Source: an uncultured Psychroserpens sp.
GTDB lineage: Bacteria > Bacteroidota > Bacteroidia > Flavobacteriales > Flavobacteriaceae
Direction: 5' to 3'
Assembly: GCA_947488655.1 (NCBI GenBank)
Contig: CANKZZ010000004.1
Location: 434,001 to 498,000 of the forward strand
Length of the DNA stretch: 64,000 nucleotides
This document shows, one piece after another, positions 44,751-50,567 of this stretch. The position numbers and the translations under genes were made by a program. Position 1 is the stretch's first letter; every line of letters starts with the position of its first letter. Below the pieces are notes generated by a model. It ran no database searches, was not told where the DNA came from, and saw only the letters and a list, made by a program, of their open reading frames with translations.

Positions 44751-44779
44751 TGTGACTTATTTAAAACTATAGGGTCTTA
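44751..44779 (+). promoter_or_regulatory. Promoter-like pair of small RNA unit 3
   Basis: TGTGAC (44751-44756), 17 bp, GTCTTA (44774-44779). One of the over-represented octamers (CTTCGGAA, 44742-44749) abuts it on the left. Confidence 0.6.
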
Positions 44780-44785
44780 AAGATA

Positions 44786-44887
44786 TAACATGAAATGTTT
44801 AAGGTAGAGGGTAAACAATTTCATGAGTTTAATTGATAGTTGATTATTTTAAAACTCTTCTTTAATTTACAAAGAAGAGTTTTTTTG
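44786..44887 (+). ncRNA. Candidate small RNA 3 of a tandem triplet
   Basis: About 100 nt. A strong 5' hairpin pairs CATGAAAT plus GTTTA (44789-44801) with TAAAC, a bulged A, and ATTTCATG (44812-44825), and exposes AGGTAGAGGG in the loop. The terminator is a perfect 13-bp stem, AAAACTCTTCTTT (44851-44863) with AAAGAAGAGTTTT (44871-44883), ending in a T-run. It also separates the region from ruvX. Ends are inferred. Confidence 0.58.
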
Positions 44888-44910
44888 TTTATCTATTCAC
44901 AATATAAAGG

Positions 44911-44918
44911 TAACTTTG
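44911..44918 (+). promoter_or_regulatory. -7 promoter element of ruvX, leaderless
   Basis: TAACTTTG ends 4 nt before the ATG at 44923, the same box and spacing as at uvrB. The nearest TTTG upstream is about 23 bp away, longer than ideal. Confidence 0.5.
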
Positions 44919-44922
44919 CCCT

Positions 44923-45336
44923 ATGGCGAGAATATTAGCATTAGATTTTGGTACAAAACGAACAGGAATAGCTGTGACGGACGAGTTGCAAATTATTGCT
45001 TCTGGATTAACAACTGTTGCAACTAAAGAGTTGATTGTGTTTTTAAAGCAGTACGTTTCCGAAGAAAATGTAGAATTATTTATTGTTGGAGAGCCTAAAC
45101 AAATGAATTATGAAGCCTCTGAAAGTGAAGTGTCAATCGCCAAATTTTTAGTTAAGTTAGAGAAAGAAATACCGCAAATTCCTATTAAGCGTGTAGACGA
45201 ACGTTTTACATCTAAAATGGCATTTCAAACAATGATAGATAGTGGTCTCAAGAAAAAACAACGTAAGGATAAAGCATTGATTGATGAAATTAGTGCAACT
45301 ATTATTTTACAAAGCTATTTGCAAAATCCGTCTTAA
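44923..45336 (+). CDS. ruvX: Putative Holliday junction resolvase / pre-16S rRNA nuclease (RuvX/YqgF)
   Basis: An RNase H-like fold protein of 137 residues. Asp8 in ILALDFGTKRTGIAVTD is the first catalytic carboxylate, FIVGEPKQMN (usually VGxPxxxxG) the middle block, and PIKRVDERFTSKMA the last with the second acidic residues. E. coli YqgF processes the 5' end of 16S rRNA, and the family was first proposed to resolve Holliday junctions. It heads a + strand run with def, DUF5606 and mazG, 65 bp before def. Confidence 0.93.
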   Translation: MARILALDFGTKRTGIAVTDELQIIASGLTTVATKELIVFLKQYVSEENVELFIVGEPKQMNYEASESEVSIAKFLVKLEKEIPQIPIKRVDERFTSKMAFQTMIDSGLKKKQRKDKALIDEISATIILQSYLQNPS

Positions 45337-45373
45337 AAGCATCTTAAAAATTCTTAAATTATCTAAAGAATCG

Positions 45374-45381
45374 TATTTTTG
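45374..45381 (+). promoter_or_regulatory. -7 promoter element of def
   Basis: TATTTTTG matches TAnnTTTG and lies 20 nt before the ATG at 45402. The -33 element is weak. Confidence 0.5.
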
Positions 45382-45401
45382 CACCCGAAAATTATAATAC
45401 A

Positions 45402-45992
45402 ATGATATTACCAGTTGTTGCTTACGGTGACCCTGTTTTAAGAAAAATAGCAGAACCTATTACAAAAGATTATCCTAATCTTGATGCACTTATACAAAAT
45501 ATGAAAGACACCATGTATGGTGCCTCTGGAGTAGGATTAGCTGCACCTCAAATAGGTTTGCCTATACGTTTGTTTCTAGTAGATACAGAGCCTTTTGCTG
45601 AGGATGATGAGTATTCTAAAGAAGAGCAGGAGCAGCTTAAAAACTTTCAACGTACGTTTATAAATGCAGAAATTTTACAGGAAGAAGGAGATGAATGGGC
45701 TTTTAATGAAGGCTGTTTAAGTATTCCAGATGTAAGAGAAGATGTGTTTAGACAACCTAAGGTAACTATCAAGTATCAAGATGAGGATTTTAAAACGCAT
45801 ACCGAAGTGTATGATGGTTTAATAGCACGAGTTGTTCAACATGAGTATGATCATATTGAAGGCATTTTGTTTACAGATAAACTATCATCATTAAAAAAGC
45901 GTTTAATAAAAGGGAAATTAGCTAATATTTCCAAAGGAAAAATAAATGCAGACTATAGAATGCGTTTTCCATTACAAAAAAAGAAGCGCTAA
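45402..45992 (+). CDS. def: Peptide deformylase
   Basis: Removes the formyl group from the N-terminal methionine of new proteins with a bound Fe2+. All three signature motifs are present: GVGLAAPQIG, EGCLSIP (metal Cys) and QHEYDHIEG (HExDH with the two metal His and the catalytic Glu). 196 residues, with the 20-residue insert after the first motif (an acidic stretch with DDEYSKEEQEQ) common in Bacteroidota. It is followed 15 bp later by DUF5606. Confidence 0.97.
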   Translation: MILPVVAYGDPVLRKIAEPITKDYPNLDALIQNMKDTMYGASGVGLAAPQIGLPIRLFLVDTEPFAEDDEYSKEEQEQLKNFQRTFINAEILQEEGDEWAFNEGCLSIPDVREDVFRQPKVTIKYQDEDFKTHTEVYDGLIARVVQHEYDHIEGILFTDKLSSLKKRLIKGKLANISKGKINADYRMRFPLQKKKR

Positions 45993-46007
45993 TACTTAAA
46001 ATATAAT

Positions 46008-46433
46008 ATGACTTTAGATAAAATACTTTCAATTTCTGGAAAACCAGGATTATATAAAATCGTAACTCAAACACGTAGTGGTTTTGTTGTAGAATCTTTA
46101 ATTGACCAAAAAAAGGTATCTGTGAATATTCACAGTAATATAAGCGTGTTAAGCGAAATCGCTGTTTACACACTTACAGAAGAATTACCTCTTAGAGAAG
46201 TTTTGAAAAAGATTAGAACAAAAGAGGATTCTAAACCAACCTCTATTAGTCATAAAGATTCTAAAGATAAATTAGAAGAATATTTCTTTGAAGTATTACC
46301 AGATTATGATGAAGATCGTGTGTACGCTAGTGATATTAAAAAAATTGTACAATGGTATAATTTACTACAAAAACATGATATGCTTGCAGCTTTAGACGAA
46401 GATAAAAAAGCCACTGCAGACGAAGAAGAATAA
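46008..46433 (+). CDS. DUF5606 family protein
   Basis: 141 residues. LDKILSISGKPGLYKIVTQTRSGFVVESL at the start forms a small beta-barrel-like domain; the middle (LTEELPLREVLKKIR) and the acidic helical C-terminus (EYFFEVLPDYDEDRVYASDIKKIVQWYNLL) follow. This is a family restricted to Bacteroidota and almost always next to def and mazG. Function unknown; the constant company of def suggests a link with translation or ribosome-associated processes, but that is inference. Confidence 0.88.
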   Translation: MTLDKILSISGKPGLYKIVTQTRSGFVVESLIDQKKVSVNIHSNISVLSEIAVYTLTEELPLREVLKKIRTKEDSKPTSISHKDSKDKLEEYFFEVLPDYDEDRVYASDIKKIVQWYNLLQKHDMLAALDEDKKATADEEE

Positions 46434-46464
46434 CTTCGTTAATAGATTGTTTATATAAATTGTT

Positions 46465-46485
46465 GCTCAGTATTCTTAACTGAGC
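46465..46485. repeat. Hairpin between the DUF5606 gene and mazG
   Basis: GCTCAGT (46465-46471) and ACTGAGC (46479-46485) with a 7-nt loop. No T-tract follows. It lies just upstream of a TATTTTTG box (46496-46503) that may serve mazG, so it could be an operator or a partial terminator. Confidence 0.45.
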
Positions 46486-46519
46486 TAAACCATCGTATTT
46501 TTGAGTTTAAATACTTATT

Positions 46520-47299
46520 ATGTTAGATAAAACTCAACAATTACAAGCTTTTGAACGTTTACTTATCATCATGGACGAGTTGCGAGAGCAATGTCCTTGG
46601 GATAAAAAGCAAACCTTAGAATCTTTACGACACTTAACAATAGAAGAGGTTTATGAACTTGGAGACGCTATTTTAGATAACGATCTGCAAGAAATTAAAA
46701 ACGAACTTGGTGACGTTTTACTGCACATTGTGTTTTATTCTAAAATAGGTAGCGAGAAAAAAGCCTTTGATATTGCAGATGTTTGCAATAGTATTTGTGA
46801 TAAATTAATAACACGTCATCCACATATCTACGGAAATGTAACCGTAGAGAACGAGGAGGATGTTAAACGTAATTGGGAGCAAATAAAACTAAAAGAAGGC
46901 AAAGGAAAAAAGAGTGTTTTAGAAGGTGTGCCTAAAAGTTTGCCAGCTATGGTTAAGGCTAATAGAATACAAGATAAAGTAGCAGGAGTAGGTTTTGATT
47001 GGGAAGAGCCACACCAAGTTTTTGAAAAAGTACAAGAAGAGTTAGGAGAACTTCAGGCCGAAGTTGACGCAAATAATCAAGATAAAATTGAGAGTGAATT
47101 TGGAGATGTATTATTCTCTATGATTAATTATGCGCGCTTTTTAAATGTAGATCCAGAAAGTGCTCTTGAGAGAACAAATAAAAAATTCATAAAACGATTT
47201 CAATATTTAGAACAAAAGGCTAAAGAATTAAAAAAAGATTTATCTGCCATGAGCCTAGAAGAAATGGACGTTTTTTGGGAAGAGGCAAAAAAAATATAA
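46520..47299 (+). CDS. mazG: Nucleoside triphosphate pyrophosphohydrolase MazG
   Basis: Hydrolyses NTPs or dNTPs to NMP and PPi. The 259-residue two-domain form is typical: the first MazG domain has LREQCPWDKKQTLESLRHLTIEEVYEL with the E-x-x-E-motif and ELGDVLLHIVFYSKI (E-x-x-D metal helix); the second has WEEPHQVFEKVQEELGELQAE and EFGDVLFSMINYARFL. Both acidic sets are retained. Ends the ruvX-def-DUF5606 run. Proposed housekeeping of damaged nucleotides or (p)ppGpp levels. Confidence 0.95.
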   Translation: MLDKTQQLQAFERLLIIMDELREQCPWDKKQTLESLRHLTIEEVYELGDAILDNDLQEIKNELGDVLLHIVFYSKIGSEKKAFDIADVCNSICDKLITRHPHIYGNVTVENEEDVKRNWEQIKLKEGKGKKSVLEGVPKSLPAMVKANRIQDKVAGVGFDWEEPHQVFEKVQEELGELQAEVDANNQDKIESEFGDVLFSMINYARFLNVDPESALERTNKKFIKRFQYLEQKAKELKKDLSAMSLEEMDVFWEEAKKI

Positions 47300-47607
47300 A
47301 TTTTTTTTAGACTTCGTAATCCAAATACATTAAATCGCTCGTATATAAACCAGATAGAAACTTTTTATAGTTTCTTAATCATAAGTAGGTAATCTTAATG
47401 TAGTAGTTAAGCGGACACATTAAGGTTTAAAATTTAGTTTAGTTAGGGGTAAAATCCTGTCTGTGTATTCAGACAGGATTTTATTATTTAAAGATAACTA
47501 CATTTCAAATAACGAGACGTTTATTGAATATACAGTTTGAATTAGTTAAACAAATATTGGGACCTAAAAATTAGATTATCTATATCTTAAAATATTGTCA
47601 CAAAATT
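47300..47607 (+). other. 308-bp non-coding region with a structured segment
   Basis: It contains a hairpin CTTAATGT (47394-47401) with ACATTAAG (47417-47424) followed by the terminator at 47451-47484, the same hairpin-plus-terminator order as the small RNA triplet at 44.4 kb. No TGTGAC-N17-GTCTWA pair and no clear TAnnTTTG box were found before it. The part from 47485 to 47607 shows nothing recognisable. Confidence 0.4.
47451..47484 (+). terminator. Rho-independent terminator
   Basis: AAAATCCTGTCTG (47451-47463) and CAGACAGGATTTT (47470-47482) form a perfect 13-bp stem with a 6-nt loop. It is 150 bp after mazG, so it ends either the mazG transcript or an independent small RNA. Confidence 0.9.
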
Positions 47608-48162
47608 TTACTTCCACTTAATATTACAACCAATGCTCGGTTTTTGAGTTTCAAGAACAGGTTTGCCTTCTAATAAATTGTCAAAAGCTTGACGAATATC
47701 ACTACCTGTCAATTCAATATCATTTCCAGGTCTTGAGTCGTCTAACTGTCCTCTGTACACCAACTTTAAATCGGCATCAAATACAAAAAAATCTGGGGTA
47801 CAAGCAGCATTGTAAGCTTTTGCTACTTCTTGAGTTTGATCGTATAAATAAGGAAATTTGTAATCATTATCTATAGCGTGCTGTTTCATTTTTTCTGGAC
47901 TATCTTGTGGGTAGTTGTCAACATCATTACTAGATATTGCAATGCAATTAATTCCTTTTGAGGTATAATCTTTTGCTAATTTTGTTAATTGTGGGTTTAC
48001 ATGTATTACAAAGGGACAGTGATTACAAATAAACATAACCAAAGTACCTTTTATACCTTTTGCTTCTTCTAAAGAGACCAAACTGTCATCAATAGTATTT
48101 ACTAATTTAAAATCGGGTGCCTTTGTACCTAAAGGAAGCATATTTGAAGTTGTACGTGCCAT
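47608..48162 (-). CDS. Thioredoxin-fold (AhpC/TSA-like) redox protein
   Basis: 184 residues without a signal peptide. LGTKAPDFKLVNTIDDSLVSL is the usual opening of peroxiredoxin-type folds; VMFICNHCPFVIHV gives a CxxC active site (Cys46 and Cys49) of unusual CNHC type; IAISSNDVDNYPQDSPE and YKFPYLYDQTQEVAKAYNAACTPDFFVFD complete the fold with the cis-Pro region. Members of this subgroup are annotated as thioredoxin family proteins; the exact partner is unknown. Divergent from the csaA-like gene 20 bp away. Confidence 0.88.
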   Translation of the reverse strand: MARTTSNMLPLGTKAPDFKLVNTIDDSLVSLEEAKGIKGTLVMFICNHCPFVIHVNPQLTKLAKDYTSKGINCIAISSNDVDNYPQDSPEKMKQHAIDNDYKFPYLYDQTQEVAKAYNAACTPDFFVFDADLKLVYRGQLDDSRPGNDIELTGSDIRQAFDNLLEGKPVLETQKPSIGCNIKWK

Positions 48163-48182
48163 TTTTTTTATACTTTTAGTTC

Positions 48183-48518
48183 ATGGATAATATAATAACT
48201 TTTAAAGACTTCGCAAAAGTAGATTTGCGAGTAGGAACGATTCTTGAAGTTCATGATTTTCCTAAAGCTCGAAACCCAGCATATCAGCTTGTTATAGATT
48301 TTGGTACGCTAGGTATTAAAAAATCATCAGCTCAAATAACACGCTTGTATACAAAAGAAGATTTAATTAATAGACAAATTGTTGCGGTTGTCAATTTTCC
48401 GAAGAAACAAATTGCCACATTTATGAGTGAATGTTTAATATTGGGAGCGGTTAATGGTAAAGATGTTATCTTATTAAATCCAGAAATTAAAGTAACAAAT
48501 GGGTTAGCTGTATCATAA
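48183..48518 (+). CDS. csaA: tRNA-binding (CsaA-like) protein
   Basis: 111 residues with an OB-fold of the EMAP/Trbp111 type: FAKVDLRVGTILEVHDFPKARNPAYQLVIDFG, KKSSAQITRLYTKEDL and CLILGAVNGKDVILLNPEIKVTNG. These strands match CsaA, which binds tRNA or acts as a secretion-related chaperone in Bacillus. Only 3 bp separate it from the transporter gene downstream, so they are cotranscribed. Confidence 0.93.
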   Translation: MDNIITFKDFAKVDLRVGTILEVHDFPKARNPAYQLVIDFGTLGIKKSSAQITRLYTKEDLINRQIVAVVNFPKKQIATFMSECLILGAVNGKDVILLNPEIKVTNGLAVS

Positions 48519-48521
48519 ATT

Positions 48522-49433
48522 ATGGAGCAATTAGATAGTGTAAAAATAAATTTTGACAGCAGTGGCTTATGGGTATTAAATATTGCATTGGCAATAGTGA
48601 TGTTTGGTGTTGCTTTAGGGATATCGGTCAATGACTTTAAATCTTTAATAAAACAACCGAAACTAGTTTATGTGGGTTTATTGGCGCAATTTATTTTTTT
48701 ACCATGTCTTACATTTTTACTCATTATAATAATAGAACCATTACCAAGTATTGCTTTAGGTATGATAATGGTAGCTGCATGTCCTGGAGGTAATATATCT
48801 AATTTTATGACTCATTTAGCAAATGGTAATACCGCTTTATCTATTTCGCTCACTGCTATTGGTACGATTCTAACCATATTTATAACACCATTAAATTTTC
48901 ATATGTATGCAAGTTTATATGAGCCGACATCACAAATTTTGAAAGATGTGCAATTACAGCCTTTTGAAATTGTAAAGTTAATAGTGCTTATTTTAGGGAT
49001 ACCATTGCTTTTAGGAATGCTAATAAGGCATAAAAGTAGTCATCTTGCAATTAGATTGTCAAAGCTGTTAAAACCCATTTCAATTTTAGTTTTTGTAGCC
49101 ATTGTGGTTATAGCTTTTTCTAAAAATTTAGATGTGTTTTATAACTATATACATTATGTATTTATAATAGGTATTTGTCATAATGCTTTAGCTATTTTAT
49201 TAGGGTTTCTTACAGCCAAAGGATTTAAATTATCATTTAAAAATCAAAAAACAATTGCGATAGAAACAGGGATTCAAAATTCTGGATTAGGGCTTCTACT
49301 CATTTTTACTTTTTTTAACGGTTTAGGTGGTATGGCAATAATGGCAGCCTTTTGGGGAATTTGGCATATTATATCTGGATTATTACTGTCGTTTTACTGG
49401 AGTCGTAAATCATCTAAAATTGTTGTTGCTTGA
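48522..49433 (+). CDS. Bile acid:sodium symporter (BASS) family transporter
   Basis: 303 residues with about nine membrane helices. AACPGGNISNFMTHLANGNTALSISLTAIGT is the family's hallmark central block (PGG-N-x-S-N) and ETGIQNSGLGLLL the second crossover region. BASS members carry organic anions, including pyruvate, pantothenate or sulphated compounds, with sodium. The substrate here is unknown. Its TGA overlaps the TTG start of the acyltransferase. Confidence 0.9.
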   Translation: MEQLDSVKINFDSSGLWVLNIALAIVMFGVALGISVNDFKSLIKQPKLVYVGLLAQFIFLPCLTFLLIIIIEPLPSIALGMIMVAACPGGNISNFMTHLANGNTALSISLTAIGTILTIFITPLNFHMYASLYEPTSQILKDVQLQPFEIVKLIVLILGIPLLLGMLIRHKSSHLAIRLSKLLKPISILVFVAIVVIAFSKNLDVFYNYIHYVFIIGICHNALAILLGFLTAKGFKLSFKNQKTIAIETGIQNSGLGLLLIFTFFNGLGGMAIMAAFWGIWHIISGLLLSFYWSRKSSKIVVA

Positions 49434-50461
49434 AAAAAATCTGGTTATTTAGCGTTAGAACCTATTTACAACTAGGTTTATTTTTTTACTTTAAAAAAAT
49501 AGAGATTAAAAATGCTAATCTCGTTTCTAATAATGGACCTGTGATTTTTTTAGGAAACCATCAAAATGCTTTATTAGATGCGTTGTTAATTGCGACTAAA
49601 AATGGTCGTTTTTCTTATTTCTTAACACGAGCAGGTGTATTTAATAAACCTATTGTAAGTAAGATTTTAATGAGTTTACAAATGTTACCAGTTTATCGCA
49701 TAAGAGATGGTTGGGGCAATTTAAATAAAAACAACAGTGTGTTTTCTAAAAGCGCTAAGTTACTAAATGAGGGAAATGCTATTGTCATTTTTCCTGAGGG
49801 TAGTCATAATTTGAAACGAACAGTTAGACCATTGAGTAAAGGTTTTACACGAATTATTTTTGAAACTTTAGAACGCTATCCAGATACTAAAATAGAATTA
49901 ATACCTGTAGGATTAAATTTTGAGCACGCCACAAAATTTAGCGATACAGCTATGATTAATTTTGGCACACCAATACCTGTAAATTCTCAATTATTAGGAA
50001 ATAAAAACCAAAGTGTTTTAGAATTAAAAACTATAATTACTAGACAATTAGAGAAATTAACTATACATATCGAAAGCCAAAATTATGAACAAACACTTAA
50101 AAAATTAGAAAGTTTAAATGCAGATTTTACCAAGCCAGAACTTATAAATAAATGTATTGCAAACGATTTTGAAAACTGCTTGCCGACAACACCTAAATCT
50201 AAAACTATTTTAAAACCGTTTTTTAAAATTTTATTGATTATTCTTTTATTACCTCCATATTTAATCTGGAAAAAAATAGCACAACCTAAAATTAAAGAAA
50301 TAGAATTTATCTCTACTTTTAGATTTGCTATTGCCATAACTTTGGTGCCATTATTTATTTTAATTGCAATGTTAATTATAGGTTTTTTATGCAGCACCAA
50401 ATTGGCTTTGCTTTACCTTTTAAGTGTCATTATTTTAGCTTTACTAGCAGTGAAATTATAA
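49430..50461 (+). CDS. 1-acyl-sn-glycerol-3-phosphate acyltransferase-like (PlsC domain) protein
   Basis: 343 residues. TTG start at 49430 overlaps the stop of the preceding gene (TTGA), implying coupled translation. GNHQNALLDALLI holds the H-x4-D acyltransferase motif (His44, Asp50), then RAGVFNKP and FPEGSHNLKRTVRPLSKG (motif III with the acceptor-binding EG). Two or three membrane helices close the C-terminus (ILLIILLLPPYLIW; FAIAITLVPLFILIAMLIIG). The size and tail resemble lipid acyltransferases of the glycerophospholipid or ornithine-lipid pathways; the exact acceptor is open. Confidence 0.88.
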   Translation: MKKIWLFSVRTYLQLGLFFYFKKIEIKNANLVSNNGPVIFLGNHQNALLDALLIATKNGRFSYFLTRAGVFNKPIVSKILMSLQMLPVYRIRDGWGNLNKNNSVFSKSAKLLNEGNAIVIFPEGSHNLKRTVRPLSKGFTRIIFETLERYPDTKIELIPVGLNFEHATKFSDTAMINFGTPIPVNSQLLGNKNQSVLELKTIITRQLEKLTIHIESQNYEQTLKKLESLNADFTKPELINKCIANDFENCLPTTPKSKTILKPFFKILLIILLLPPYLIWKKIAQPKIKEIEFISTFRFAIAITLVPLFILIAMLIIGFLCSTKLALLYLLSVIILALLAVKL

Positions 50462-50567
50462 TAAGGCTTGACATCTAAATTAAAATTTTAAAGTGTTTAT
50501 TTTTAAAATAAGTAATCTTGATAATTTATAGAGAATAGTAAAAGTGTCCAGCAATCACAACGGTTTT

